The notes below the pieces were generated by a model. The model made no database searches, had not been told where the DNA came from, and saw nothing but the letters and a program-made list of their open reading frames with translations. This document shows positions 51,016-59,690 of a DNA stretch of 64,000 nt, in pieces. The DNA is taken from positions 1-64,000 of the forward strand of contig QHSX01000048.1 of assembly GCA_003221695.1 (NCBI GenBank), in the 5' to 3' direction. A program made the translations under genes and the position numbers. The stretch is from Candidatus Rokuibacteriota bacterium (lineage in GTDB: Bacteria > Methylomirabilota > Methylomirabilia > Rokubacteriales > CSP1-6). Numbering within the stretch: position 1 is the first letter of the stretch; each line of letters begins with the position of its first letter.

Positions 51016-51782
51016 TCGGGCACGCCCTCGAGCGGTGAGGACGCGGTCGCGTAGAGCTTCTTGCCGATCCGCCCGGCGCGGTAGGCGAGCCGCCCCGCCT
51101 CGATGGCGAGCCGCATGGCCCGCGCCATCGCCACCGGATCCCGCGAGCCGGCGATCGCCGTGTTCATGAGGACGCCCTCGCAGCCGAGCTCCATCGCGAT
51201 CGCTGCGTCCGAGGCCGTGCCCACCCCCGCGTCGACGATGACGGGCACGGACACTGACTCGAGGATGATCTTGATGTTGTACGGGTTCCGGATCCCGAGC
51301 CCCGAGCCGATCGGCGCGGCCAGCGGCATGACGCACGCGGCGCCCGCCTCCTCGAGCTTCCGCGCGATCACCGGGTCGTCGTTCGTATACGGCATCACCG
51401 TGAACCCGTCGCGCGCGAGCTTCCGCGTCGCTTCGAGCAGCCCCTCGACGTCGGGGAAGAGCGTGCGCGAGTCGCCGATGACCTCGAGCTTCAGCATCTC
51501 GCCGAGGCCCGCCTCGCGCGCGAGGTACGCGGTGCGGATCGCCTCGTCGGCGGTGTAGCACCCCGCCGTGTTCGGCAGCAGCGTGTAGCGCGTGGTGTCC
51601 AGGTGATCCAGCAGGGACTCGCCCGACGGCAGGCTCACCCGCCGGAGCGCGACGGTGATGATCTGGGCGCCGGAGGCTTCGTGCGCCTCCTTCATCACGT
51701 CCATGGACGCGTACTTCCCCGTGCCGACGATGAGCCGCGAGGAGAACTCTTTGCCACCGAGGACCAGGTTCGTGTCGTTCAT
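51003..51782 (-). CDS. thiG: Thiazole synthase ThiG
   Basis: A 259-residue TIM-barrel enzyme that forms the thiazole phosphate from deoxyxylulose phosphate, iminoacetate and ThiS thiocarboxylate. Hallmarks are [12 protein letters not shown], the Schiff-base Lys region [21 protein letters not shown] and [13 protein letters not shown] chose ATG 51782, 4 bp after thiS with GGGGGAT upstream. The longer frame runs back into thiS. Confidence 0.94.
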   Translation of the reverse strand: MNDTNLVLGGKEFSSRLIVGTGKYASMDVMKEAHEASGAQIITVALRRVSLPSGESLLDHLDTTRYTLLPNTAGCYTADEAIRTAYLAREAGLGEMLKLEVIGDSRTLFPDVEGLLEATRKLARDGFTVMPYTNDDPVIARKLEEAGAACVMPLAAPIGSGLGIRNPYNIKIILESVSVPVIVDAGVGTASDAAIAMELGCEGVLMNTAIAGSRDPVAMARAMRLAIEAGRLAYRAGRIGKKLYATASSPLEGVPDWTS

Positions 51783-51786
51783 GCCG

Positions 51787-51987
51787 CTATCCCCCACCCA
51801 TCGGTCGTACGATTTCCACCTTGTCACCCGCGTTGAGGCGCGTCGCCGCGTAGGCGCTCTTGGGCGTGACCTCGCGGTTCACCGCCACGGCCGTGTACTC
51901 GCGCTTGACACCCAGGTGCGCCAGCAGCGCCTCCACGCTGGTGCCCTCGGCGATCTCGTGCTCTTTGCCGTTCACCGTGATCCGCAT
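51787..51987 (-). CDS. thiS: Sulfur carrier protein ThiS
   Basis: A 66-residue ubiquitin-like carrier starting [12 protein letters not shown] and ending VRPMGGG, so the C-terminal Gly-Gly needed for thiocarboxylate formation is present. It donates sulfur to ThiG. The ATG comes directly after the T tract of the riboswitch-controlled terminator, with almost no room for a ribosome site. First gene of thiS-thiG-thiE-thiO. The adenylating enzyme ThiF is not in the window. Confidence 0.93.
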   Translation of the reverse strand: MRITVNGKEHEIAEGTSVEALLAHLGVKREYTAVAVNREVTPKSAYAATRLNAGDKVEIVRPMGGG

Positions 51988-51989
51988 AA

Positions 51990-52024
51990 GCAAAACGGCC
52001 GCAACCCTCGCCGGGTGCGGCCGC
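51990..52024 (-). terminator. Regulatory terminator of the TPP riboswitch
   Basis: On the minus strand CGGCCGCACCC (52023-52013) pairs with GGGTTGCGGCCG (52007-51996) and is followed by TTTTGCTT. The start of thiS comes immediately after. When TPP is bound, this helix should stop transcription before the operon. Confidence 0.8.
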
Positions 52025-52043
52025 GTTCGTCTCTCGCTCGCCA

Positions 52044-52122
52044 TGTTCCCTTCGCTGGAATTACCCAGAGCAGGTTCGAGGGGTCCCGGGCCGCACCCGG
52101 TTCTCAGGAATCCTCCCCCCAC
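52044..52122 (-). ncRNA. TPP riboswitch (THI element)
   Basis: The minus strand shows the THI-box parts in order: GGGGGGAG and CTGAGA (pyrimidine sensor), then ACCCCTCGAACCTG, CTGGGTAATTCCAGCG and AGGGAA. It lies about 20 nt upstream of the terminator hairpin and controls thiSGEO. The family represses thiamine genes when thiamine diphosphate is plentiful. Confidence 0.94.
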
Positions 52123-52149
52123 GGCGCCACTCGAAGTATACCACTCTCG

Positions 52150-54099
52150 CTACACCGCCTCCGTGATCGCCCTCACCGCTGTGGGGTTCTCGAGCGACGA
52201 GAGATCGCCCGGCTCCTTGCCGAGGTACGTCGCGCGGATCACCCGACGCATGATCTTGGCGCTCCGCGTCTTCGGGAGATCGCGCGTGAAAAGCACGCGC
52301 TCGGGTTTGAGCGCCTTGCCCATCTGGCGGGCGACGCGCTCGGTGAGCTCGCTGCGGAGCGCGTCCGACGGCGACTGACCCGGTCGCAGGACGACGAAAC
52401 AGACGATCGCCTCGCCCTTCACCTGATGGGGCACGCCGACGACGCCCGCCTCGGCCACCGCCGGGTGACCCACCAGCACCGACTCGACCTCCGCGGGGCC
52501 GAGGCGCTTGCCCGCGATCTTGAGCGTGTCGTCCGAGCGTCCCTGGAGGAACCAGAAGCCGTCCGCGTCGATCAGCGCCCAGTCTCCGTGTACCCAGACG
52601 TTCTTCCAGCGCGACCAGTACGTCTCCTCGTAGCGCGCCGGGTCCTTCCAGAAGCCCTGCGTCATGCCGGGCCACGGCGCCGTGACGACGAGCTCACCGA
52701 CCTGGCCGCGCACGGGCCGGCCCGTCTCATCGAAGACGTCCGCCGCCATGCCGGGAATCAGCCCCGCGAAAGAGCAGGGTTTGATCGGCGCGATCGGAAA
52801 GCATCCGAGGATGCCGCCCGAAATCTCGGTGCCGCCCGTGTAGTTGATGATCGGCAGGCGCGCCTTGCCGACGTTCTCGAAGAGCCACCGGTAGGGCTCG
52901 GGGTTCCAGGGCTCGCCCGTCGAGCCCAGGATGCGCAGCGAGGAGAGCTCGTGAGCGTGGACGTGCTCGGCGCCGTGGGGCATGAGGCTGCGCACCGCGG
53001 TCGGCGAGAGCCCCATCACGGTCACCTTGTGGCGCTCGACAATGGCCCAGAGGCGGTCGGGCTTCGGATAGTCCTGCACGCCCTCGAAGAGCACCGCCGT
53101 GGCGCCGTGGAAGAGCCCCGCGGTGATCAGCATCGGGCCCATGAGCCAGCCGAGGTCGGTGAGCCAGAACAGGCGGTCACCCTCGCCGACGTCGTGGCAG
53201 TAGGCGAAGTCGCTCGCGGTCTTGATCAGGAAGCCACCGTGGGTGAGCACCGCTCCCTTCGGGCGTCCGGTCGTCCCGGACGTGTAGATGATGAGACACG
53301 GCCGGTCCGCCTCGACCGGGAGCGCAGGGCATTGATCCGATTCCCTGGCGAGAACGTCGTGCCACCAGAGGTCGCGCCCCGTGGTCCACGGAACCTCGCC
53401 GCCGAGCCGCCGATACACCAGCACGTGTTTGACGCTCGGAGAGGCCGCGACGGCGTCGTCGGCCGTCGCCTTCATCTTCACGACCTGGCCGCGGCGATAG
53501 AAGCCGTCGGCGGTCACGAGCGCCTTTGCCTCGCAATCTTGAAGCCGCGAGGCGACGGCCTGGGCACCGTACCCCGAGAAGCACGGCGTGTAGACCGCGC
53601 CGATCCTCACGACCGCGAGCGTGGCGATCGCCGCCTCGGGCGACATCGGCAGGAACACGCCGACGCGGTCGCCCTCGCCGACACCGAGACGCCTCAAGGC
53701 GTTCGCGAGCCGGTTCACCTCGCGCGCGAGCTCGCGGTAGCTCAGGGTCCGGCTCTGGCCGTCGTCCCCCTCCCAGATGATCGCGGGCTTGTCACCGCGG
53801 CCGGCGTCGAGGTTCTTGTCCACACAGTTGTCGGTGAAGTTCAGGAGCCCACCCGGGAACCACCGGGGCCACTCGATCCCGCGCGCGGCGTCCAGCACGC
53901 GCGTGTACGGCTTCGTCCAGCGGACGCCGAGGTCGCGCACGACGGCGTCCCAGTACCACTCGGGGTCCTCGCTGCTCCGCCGCTGCAGCGCTTCCAGCGA
54001 GCCGATCTGGTGGGCCCGCATGAACCGCCCGATGCGCGAGCGCTCGACATACTCCCTCGTGGGCCGCCAGACGATCTCGCTGCGAACGTCCTCGCTCAT
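52150..54099 (-). CDS. Acyl-CoA synthetase (acetyl-CoA synthetase-like)
   Basis: A 649-residue AMP-forming acid:CoA ligase. Motifs are YTSGTTGRPKGAVL (phosphate loop), NYTGGTEISGG, GDWALIDADGFWFLQGRSDDTLKIAGKR and the catalytic C-terminal Lys in PKTRSAKIMRR, the site usually regulated by acetylation. It has the N-terminal ACS domain and length of acetyl- or propionyl-CoA synthetases, but divergent substrate-pocket residues, so the acid is not certain. ATG 54099, with GGCGGG upstream, is preferred over ATG 54141. Confidence 0.9.
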   Translation of the reverse strand: MSEDVRSEIVWRPTREYVERSRIGRFMRAHQIGSLEALQRRSSEDPEWYWDAVVRDLGVRWTKPYTRVLDAARGIEWPRWFPGGLLNFTDNCVDKNLDAGRGDKPAIIWEGDDGQSRTLSYRELAREVNRLANALRRLGVGEGDRVGVFLPMSPEAAIATLAVVRIGAVYTPCFSGYGAQAVASRLQDCEAKALVTADGFYRRGQVVKMKATADDAVAASPSVKHVLVYRRLGGEVPWTTGRDLWWHDVLARESDQCPALPVEADRPCLIIYTSGTTGRPKGAVLTHGGFLIKTASDFAYCHDVGEGDRLFWLTDLGWLMGPMLITAGLFHGATAVLFEGVQDYPKPDRLWAIVERHKVTVMGLSPTAVRSLMPHGAEHVHAHELSSLRILGSTGEPWNPEPYRWLFENVGKARLPIINYTGGTEISGGILGCFPIAPIKPCSFAGLIPGMAADVFDETGRPVRGQVGELVVTAPWPGMTQGFWKDPARYEETYWSRWKNVWVHGDWALIDADGFWFLQGRSDDTLKIAGKRLGPAEVESVLVGHPAVAEAGVVGVPHQVKGEAIVCFVVLRPGQSPSDALRSELTERVARQMGKALKPERVLFTRDLPKTRSAKIMRRVIRATYLGKEPGDLSSLENPTAVRAITEAV

Positions 54100-54140
54100 C
54101 CCGCCTCCGCTCTCGACCTTGCTCCCCGAGGAGCATCGCA

Positions 54141-54251
54141 ATGGCGAAGCCGATGATACCGCTCCCCGACGACTTCGTTAAGAGGTGGCTCGGCAAGGCG
54201 CTTGCGCACGCCCTCGCGCTGCCGGCCAAGGCGAAGAGGACTACGCGGTGA
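54141..54251 (+). CDS. Small ORF, 36 residues, uncertain
   Basis: An ATG with GGAG 7 nt upstream opens a 36-codon frame (MAKPMIPLPDDFVKRWLG and onward) that is basic and amphipathic. It lies between the start of the acyl-CoA synthetase gene and the retropepsin remnant. It could be a real micropeptide or a decayed gene start. No homology is recognised. Confidence 0.22.
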   Translation: MAKPMIPLPDDFVKRWLGKALAHALALPAKAKRTTR

Positions 54252-54485
54252 GCTCCATGAGCAATCCGGGGACGGGGACGAGGCGGCGGCCGATGGGGTC
54301 GGGCGCGAGCCGGAGGCCTTCAAGGGCGTAGGCACCGAGCAGCGGCGCGGCGGCGGGCTCGGCGAACACGAACAGCGTGACCACCGCGCGGCCGCTCACC
54401 CGAATCCAGCTGCGGCCGATGTCGTGCTCGACGCGCCGCCCGTCCGCCAGCACAAAGGTTGGGGTAAGGCAATGTGCCGGATTCG
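54241..54485 (-). pseudogene. C-terminal remnant of a retropepsin-like aspartic protease
   Basis: In the frame after the DUF255 stop the sequence reads FVLADGRRVEHDIGRSWIRVSGR, then VVTLFVFAEPAAAPLLGAYALEGLRLAPDP and RRLVPVPGLLM. This is the C-terminal half of small bacterial retroviral-type aspartic proteases. The N-terminal half with the catalytic D-T-G/A motif is absent; that DNA is now the end of the DUF255 gene. The frame has no start of its own. I call it a truncated pseudogene. Confidence 0.65.
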
Positions 54486-54494
54486 ATACCGGAG

Positions 54495-56525
54495 TTAGAC
54501 CGCGTCGAGTTGACGAGCGAGCGATTCCCTGTCGGTGACGGGTAGCTCGCAGGCGTAGTTCCGGCAGACATAGGCAGTCGCCTTGCCACCCACGGCCTCG
54601 CGATTCTGGAGGAGCGGGATGCCCTCGGCGCCCTTCGGGTCGCCCGCAACCAACCCGGCGACGACGCGGTTCGGCAGATACCGACCGAAGACCTCGGCCG
54701 CCAGCGGCGCCAGGCCGTTCCCGCCGGGCGGCGCGACCAGCGCGATCTCGACGACGGGCCCCAGATGGAAGTCGAGCGCACAGAGAAAGCGGCCGAAGCC
54801 GGACGCATGGCGCGCCATGAGGTCCGCCATCGGTCTGAGCGCCTCGAGCGCCGCCCCTTCGTACCGCCGCTCCCCCGTCAGGATCGCGAGCCTGAGCAGC
54901 GTCTCGATCGCGACCGAGCTGCCGCAGGGCACGGCGTTGTCGAAGAGGTTGCGCGGGCGGACGATGAGCCGCTCGTGGTCGGCCCCGGTGTCGTAGAACC
55001 CTTCGAGCCGCTCGTCCCAGAAGAGCCGCAGCATCTCGTCGGCAAGCCCGCGCGCCTCGTCGAGCCAGCGACGGTCGAAGGTCGCCTCGTAGACACCGAC
55101 GAGCGCCGCCGCGACCATCGCGTAATCCTCGAGATAGCCCTTGAGCTTGGCCTGGCCGCCCTTCCACGTCCTGAGGAGCCGGCCGTCCACGCGCATCGCC
55201 CCGAGGACGAACTCGGCGTTCTTCACCGCAGCCGCGACGTAGTCGGGCCGGCCCAGGGCGCGGCCCGCCTCGGCGAGGGCGCGGCACGCGAGCCCGTTCC
55301 AGGCGGCGAGGACCTTGTCGTCGCGCGCCGGGGGAACACGCCGCGCGCGCGCCTCGTAGAGCATTCGCCGGATGGGCGCGATGCGCTCGGGGTCGGGCTC
55401 GTCCGCGACGTAGAGGATGCTCTCGCCCTCGAAGTTCGGGCCACGGTCCACGCCCCAGTAGCGCGCCGCGTACTCGGCGTCGCCGGCACCGAGCACCCGC
55501 TCGAGCTCCTCGCGGCTCCACACGAAGAACTTCCCCTCGTGGCCCTCGGAGTCGGCGTCGGTCGCCGAGTAGAAGCCCCCGGCCGGGTCGGTCATCTCGC
55601 GAAGGAGGTAGTCGAGCGTCTCCTCGGTGACGCGCCGGCACTTGCGATCGCCGAAGGCGAGCCAGCCGTGGAGGTAGAGCGAGGCGAGCTGACCGTTGTC
55701 GTAGAGCATCTTCTCGAAGTGCGGCACGAGCCAGTGCGCGTCCACGGAGTAGCGGTGGAAGCCACCGCCGACCTGGTCGTAGATCCCGCCGCGCGCCATC
55801 ATCGTCAGCGTCGTGTGGACCATCTGGCGGGCCCGCGCGTTCTTCGAGCGCCGCCAGAAGCGCAGGACGAACTCCCAGATCATCGGCTGGGGAAACTTCG
55901 GCGCGCCCCCGAGCCCGCCCTCCCTCTCGTCGAACTGGGCCGAGAGCGCCTGGAAGGCGCCGAACAGGATCTCGTCGGTGAGGAGCTGGGTCGAGCTACG
56001 GAGCCGGTCTGCCTGGGTGAGCGCCTCGCCGATCTGGCGCGCCGAGGCCGTCACCTCGCCGCGTCGGTTCGCCCACGCCTCCGCGAGCGCCTGGAGAAGC
56101 CGCGGAAACCCCGGCAGGCCGTGCCGCTCGACGGGCGGGAAATAGGTGCCGCCGTAGAACGGCTCGCCCTCGGGCGTGAGGAAGACCGTCATCGGCCAGC
56201 CGCCGTGGCCGGTCATCGACTGCACCGCCTGCATGTAGATCTGGTCGACGTCGGGCCGCTCCTCGCGGTCCACCTTCACGCACACGAAGTGCCGGTTCAT
56301 GAGGGCCGCGATCTCGGGGTCCTCGAACGACTCGCGCTCCATCACGTGGCACCAGTGGCACGCGGAGTAGCCGACCGAGAGGAGGACGGGCTTGTCCTCG
56401 GCGCGCGCGCGGGCGAAGGCCTCCTCGCCCCACGGGTACCAATCGACGGGGTTGTGCGCGTGCTGCAGGAGGTAGGGGCTCGTCTCGCGCGCGAGTCGAT
56501 TTTCGGTCACGCAGTCCTCTTTCAT
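54495..56525 (-). CDS. DUF255 thioredoxin-domain protein (YyaL/SSP411-like)
   Basis: A protein of about 676 residues. The N-terminal thioredoxin-like DUF255 domain has [13 protein letters not shown] and the active-site [10 protein letters not shown] (C-x-x-C). A large six-hairpin/(alpha/alpha) glycosidase-like domain follows, with [27 protein letters not shown] and KVLAAWNGL. The family (YyaL in Bacillus, spermatogenesis-associated protein 20 in animals) is widespread but its reaction is unknown. I chose ATG 56525; the GTG 56540 upstream lies in a repeat element. The full-length protein is intact. Confidence 0.9.
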   Translation of the reverse strand: MKEDCVTENRLARETSPYLLQHAHNPVDWYPWGEEAFARARAEDKPVLLSVGYSACHWCHVMERESFEDPEIAALMNRHFVCVKVDREERPDVDQIYMQAVQSMTGHGGWPMTVFLTPEGEPFYGGTYFPPVERHGLPGFPRLLQALAEAWANRRGEVTASARQIGEALTQADRLRSSTQLLTDEILFGAFQALSAQFDEREGGLGGAPKFPQPMIWEFVLRFWRRSKNARARQMVHTTLTMMARGGIYDQVGGGFHRYSVDAHWLVPHFEKMLYDNGQLASLYLHGWLAFGDRKCRRVTEETLDYLLREMTDPAGGFYSATDADSEGHEGKFFVWSREELERVLGAGDAEYAARYWGVDRGPNFEGESILYVADEPDPERIAPIRRMLYEARARRVPPARDDKVLAAWNGLACRALAEAGRALGRPDYVAAAVKNAEFVLGAMRVDGRLLRTWKGGQAKLKGYLEDYAMVAAALVGVYEATFDRRWLDEARGLADEMLRLFWDERLEGFYDTGADHERLIVRPRNLFDNAVPCGSSVAIETLLRLAILTGERRYEGAALEALRPMADLMARHASGFGRFLCALDFHLGPVVEIALVAPPGGNGLAPLAAEVFGRYLPNRVVAGLVAGDPKGAEGIPLLQNREAVGGKATAYVCRNYACELPVTDRESLARQLDAV

Positions 56526-56580
56526 CGGGTCGCCTCGCACGGTGGGGCCCCAGCCCCACGACGTGCTGCGGCTCGCACGA
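56521..56580. repeat. Dispersed GC-rich repeat element, copy B (left part)
   Basis: TTCAT, CGCCTCGCACGG, GGGGCCCC and CCCCACGACGTGCTGCGGCTCGCACGA closely match copy A at 48209-48302. It runs directly into the 44-bp tandem array. Confidence 0.5.
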
Positions 56581-56712
56581 CCAGATTCACAGACTCGCCT
56601 CGCCTGCGGCTGCGGCTCGCACGACCAGATTCACAGACTCGCCTCGCCTGCGGCTGCGGCTCGCACGACCAGATTCACAGACTCGCCTCGCCTGCGGCTG
56701 CGGCTCGCACGA
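56581..56712. repeat. Three perfect 44-bp tandem repeats
   Basis: Units 56581-56624, 56625-56668 and 56669-56712 are identical by eye. Each begins CCAGATTCACAGACTCGCCT and ends GGCTGCGGCTCGCACGA. They lie between the YgfZ gene end (56723) and the DUF255 start, and share parts with copy A. Perfect identity suggests recent amplification. Confidence 0.92.
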
Positions 56713-56722
56713 CCATCCGCGC

Positions 56723-57793
56723 CTAACGGGCGAACGGCAGGGCGGCGACTCGCGCCGACACGGTCCCCGCGCCCAGGCGTACCGCCACGGCGCGGCCGGG
56801 CTCGGCGTGCTCGCGGCGCACGAGCGCGAGCGCGATCGGGCGCCCGAGGCCGAGCGAGCGCGTCGCGCTCGTGACTCTGCCCACGGCGGTGCCGTCGACG
56901 ACGACCTCGGCGCCGTGCGGCGGCGCCGCGTCGCCCTCGAGCACGAGGCCGGTGAGCCGCCGGTTCACGTGACCGCGGTCGCGGATGCGCACCACGACCT
57001 CCTGCCCCGGGTAGCACCCCTTGGTGTGAGAAACCAGGCGCTCGAGCGGGATCTCGGAGAGGAGCACGCTCTCGTCCACGTCGTGACCGAAGAGCGGCGT
57101 GCCCGCCTCGATCCTGAGCGATTCGTACGCGGTAACGCCGAGCGGCCGCGCGCCACCGCCGACGAGCGCGTCCCACACGCGGGGGCCGTGTGTCGCCCCG
57201 CACGCGACCCAGGCCTCGAGACCGCCCGTCTCCCCGCCGCCCGTCACGAGGCGGACGGCGATCCCGTCGAGCGTCGCGCCGACGTTCGACCACGCCGGCG
57301 CGGGCGGCCGCACGCCCGTGAGACGTTCGACCAGCGCGGGCGCCTCGGGACCGACGAGCAGGAACAGGGCCGTCTCCTCGCTCGCGTCACGCAGGGAGAC
57401 CTTCTCCGAGAACAGATAGTGGTCGAGCGCCGCCAGAACTTTCCGCGCCGTGCCGGGCGGCACGACGAGCAGGATCCTGTCGTCGAGAACCCACACGAAG
57501 AGCACGACCTGGACCTTGCCGTGGACGTCGAGCAGCGTCGCCGCACTCCCCTGCCCCGGGGCGAGCGCCTTGATCTCGTTCGAGAGGAGCGCGTGCAGGA
57601 AGGTGGCGCGATCGCGTCCCGTGACCTCGAGCACGCCGTCGTGGCCGCGGTCTGCGAGCGCCACTCCGCGGCGCGCGCCGGTGTACTCGGCGGCCGCGTC
57701 GCCGTAGTCGTCGGGAAGATCCCAATCGCACACCGTCACGCATCGCGCGCCGGCGACGATGTGCCGGTCGTGCAGGGGCAATCGGTTGGGCAC
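56723..57793 (-). CDS. ygfZ: Folate-binding protein YgfZ (iron-sulfur cluster assembly factor)
   Basis: A 356-residue protein of the GcvT-like YgfZ family with the signature KGCYPGQEVVVRI (about residue 245), whose Cys is essential in E. coli YgfZ. The N-terminal DRATFLHALLSNEIKAL and the central HGKVQ region match as well. It binds tetrahydrofolate and helps assemble or repair certain Fe-S enzymes. It is a plausible partner for the local radical SAM and MutY Fe-S proteins, by family knowledge. The GTG start lies 6 nt after TAGAAT, so it is likely leaderless, and it diverges from mutY. Confidence 0.9.
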   Translation of the reverse strand: MPNRLPLHDRHIVAGARCVTVCDWDLPDDYGDAAAEYTGARRGVALADRGHDGVLEVTGRDRATFLHALLSNEIKALAPGQGSAATLLDVHGKVQVVLFVWVLDDRILLVVPPGTARKVLAALDHYLFSEKVSLRDASEETALFLLVGPEAPALVERLTGVRPPAPAWSNVGATLDGIAVRLVTGGGETGGLEAWVACGATHGPRVWDALVGGGARPLGVTAYESLRIEAGTPLFGHDVDESVLLSEIPLERLVSHTKGCYPGQEVVVRIRDRGHVNRRLTGLVLEGDAAPPHGAEVVVDGTAVGRVTSATRSLGLGRPIALALVRREHAEPGRAVAVRLGAGTVSARVAALPFAR

Positions 57794-57799
57794 GCGCTC

Positions 57800-57822
57800 A
57801 TTCTAAACCCGCGTGCTACACT
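57800..57822. promoter_or_regulatory. Divergent -10-like boxes of ygfZ and mutY
   Basis: TAGAAT (57805-57800, minus) is 6 nt before GTG 57793. TACACT (57817-57822, plus) is 7 nt before GTG 57830. Both genes start with GTG and lack a ribosome site. This is the clearest divergent leaderless pair beside 18.6 kb. Confidence 0.55.
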
Positions 57823-57829
57823 CCGCGCC

Positions 57830-58501
57830 GTGAAGCTTCCGCCCGCGCCGCTGGTGCGCCGCTTCCAACGTCGCCTGCTCGCGTGGTACGCCGACCACCA
57901 CCGCGATCTCCCCTGGCGACGGACGCGCCAGCCCTATCGCGTGCTCGTCTCCGAGATCATGCTCCAGCAGACCCAGGTGGACCGCGTGATCCCGAAGTAC
58001 CGTCAGTTCCTTCGGCGCTACCCGACCATCCGGAGGCTCGCGCGGGCGCGCCCCGAGGAGGTCCGCCGGATCTGGTACCCGCTCGGTTACAACATCCGTC
58101 CCCTGCGTCTCTGGGCGATCGCGCGCGAGACCGTCGCGCGCTACGGCGGGCGTCTGCCCGACGACGCGGCGGCGCTCCAACGCCTCCCGGGCATCGGCCG
58201 GTACACGGCGGGCGCGGTCCTCTCGTTCGCCTACGGGCGCGACGCCGCCGTGCTCGACACGAACGTGCGCCGGGTCCTCGGCCGCGTCTTCCTCGGCCCG
58301 CGGCGCCTCGCGCGCGTCCGCGGCGAGAAGACCCTCTGGGACCTCGCCGAGGCGCTCGTGCCACGCGGCCGCGCGTACGACTTCAACCAGGCCCTCATGG
58401 ACTTCGGCGCCACGTGGTGCACGCCACAAAAGCCGCGGTGCCCGCCGTGCCCGATGAAGTCCTTCTGCGCGACCTATCCGAATGCCAATGGCCGCGCCTG
58501 A
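57830..58501 (+). CDS. mutY: A/G-specific adenine glycosylase MutY, short form
   Basis: A 223-residue HhH-GPD DNA glycosylase that removes adenine mispaired with 8-oxoguanine. SEIMLQQTQV carries the catalytic Glu, LPGIGRYTAGA is the helix-hairpin-helix, and VLDTNVRRVLGR contains the catalytic Asp. The [4Fe-4S] ligands follow the C-x6-C-x2-C-x5-C rule (CTPQKPRCPPCPMKSFC). It stops right after the cluster. The MutT-like C-terminal domain that recognises 8-oxoG in normal MutY (about 350 residues) is absent. A separate NUDIX gene follows 17 bp downstream. The GTG start is 7 nt after TACACT. Confidence 0.9.
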   Translation: MKLPPAPLVRRFQRRLLAWYADHHRDLPWRRTRQPYRVLVSEIMLQQTQVDRVIPKYRQFLRRYPTIRRLARARPEEVRRIWYPLGYNIRPLRLWAIARETVARYGGRLPDDAAALQRLPGIGRYTAGAVLSFAYGRDAAVLDTNVRRVLGRVFLGPRRLARVRGEKTLWDLAEALVPRGRAYDFNQALMDFGATWCTPQKPRCPPCPMKSFCATYPNANGRA

Positions 58502-58518
58502 CGTGGTCTGAGAGCGCG

Positions 58519-58917
58519 ATGCCGCTCATCATCGAGGTGGCCGCCGCGCTCGTCCGGGACGAGGCGGGCCGCTATCTCATCACCCAGCGGCGGAGCGGCT
58601 CTCACCTGGCGGGCCTGTGGGAATTCCCGGGTGGCAAGAGGGAGGTCGGCGAGTCGCCCGAAGCGGCGCTCCGGCGCGAGCTGATCGAGGAGCTGTCGGC
58701 GACCTTCACCGTCGGCGAGAAGCTGGATACAGTCACGTGGGAGTATCCCGACCGGACCGTGATCCTGCACTTCTACCGCTGCACGCTCGAGTCGGGGACG
58801 ATCGAGCCGCGCGAGTCCCAGACCATGGCCTGGGTCGCCCCCGAGCGGCTCAACGAGTTCGCCTTCCCGCCCGCGGACCGCGAGCTGATCGCTCGGCTCG
58901 CCAGGACGGGAGGCTAG
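58519..58917 (+). CDS. NUDIX hydrolase (MutT-like 8-oxo-dGTPase)
   Basis: A 132-residue NUDIX protein. The Nudix box GKREVGESPEAALRRELIEE fits G-x5-E-x7-R-E-U-x-E-E, although the final Gly is Ser. The preceding GSHLAGLWEFPGG is the MutT pattern. MutT removes 8-oxo-dGTP from the nucleotide pool. It lies 17 bp after a MutY that lacks its own MutT-like domain, so it could also cooperate with MutY directly. The two genes form a small anti-oxidation repair unit. Confidence 0.9.
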   Translation: MPLIIEVAAALVRDEAGRYLITQRRSGSHLAGLWEFPGGKREVGESPEAALRRELIEELSATFTVGEKLDTVTWEYPDRTVILHFYRCTLESGTIEPRESQTMAWVAPERLNEFAFPPADRELIARLARTGG

Positions 58918-58921
58918 CGCG

Positions 58922-59659
58922 CTACGCCGGACGGGGCCCGATCGTGGTGGCGAGCGCTCTGTGCGCCAGCGTGACGAGCGAGACGATGTCGAACACGGGC
59001 AGGCCGGTCTCGCGCTGGATGTCCGCCGTGTAAGGCGGCATGTTCGTGCACTCGAGCACGAGCGCGCCGATGTCGGGATGCTCACCGACGAGCCGTCGCG
59101 CCACCCGCACGTGCTCCTCGCGCGCCAGGTCGACGTCGAGCTCGAGCTCGTCGCCCAGGAGCACGCGGGTGAACTCCTTCTCCGTCTCCATCCCCGCGAC
59201 CGCGATCGGGATGTCGCTGCCGATGCCGGCGCCCTCGAGGTGCTCGGGCCCGAGTGTCGCGGCGCTCACGGTCATGATGCCGACGCGCCGCCCGCGCGGG
59301 AGCATCTGGTGGACGAGCGGGACGAGGAGCAGGCTCGAGGTGAAGACCGGCACCGTCACCGCGGCGGCCAGCTCCCGCTGGAACTTGACGAGGAACCCGC
59401 AGTTGGTCGTGACGGCGCCGACGCCCTCCCGCTCGAGCTGGCGCGCCCCGTCGACGAAGGCGGGGAGCAATCCCTCGGCGCCCCGGCGGACCACGAGGTC
59501 GGGGTTGGCGCCCTGTACCCGGTGGTAGCGCACCGGGAACGGGAAGGTTGTGGCGTTGCCCATGTCGCCCGGGATCCTCGGAAAGCGCGTGTCGAGCATG
59601 AGGATGCCGACGGTGAAGCCGTACTGGTTGAAGCCGCCGCCGACGCGCCCTGAAGTCAT
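58922..59659 (-). CDS. Aspartate/glutamate racemase-family protein
   Basis: A 245-residue protein of the Asp/Glu/hydantoin racemase superfamily. The two catalytic Cys are in TTNCGFLVKF (about residue 85) and VLECTNMPPY (about residue 205), and the pseudo-symmetric halves are visible. Members racemise amino acids or hydantoins, or decarboxylate arylmalonates. The substrate is unknown. TAGTAT lies 6 nt before the ATG, so it is probably leaderless. It converges with the MutT gene (4 bp apart). Confidence 0.85.
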   Translation of the reverse strand: MTSGRVGGGFNQYGFTVGILMLDTRFPRIPGDMGNATTFPFPVRYHRVQGANPDLVVRRGAEGLLPAFVDGARQLEREGVGAVTTNCGFLVKFQRELAAAVTVPVFTSSLLLVPLVHQMLPRGRRVGIMTVSAATLGPEHLEGAGIGSDIPIAVAGMETEKEFTRVLLGDELELDVDLAREEHVRVARRLVGEHPDIGALVLECTNMPPYTADIQRETGLPVFDIVSLVTLAHRALATTIGPRPA

Positions 59660-59690
59660 CGCCTCATACTATATGACACGGGGGCACGCG

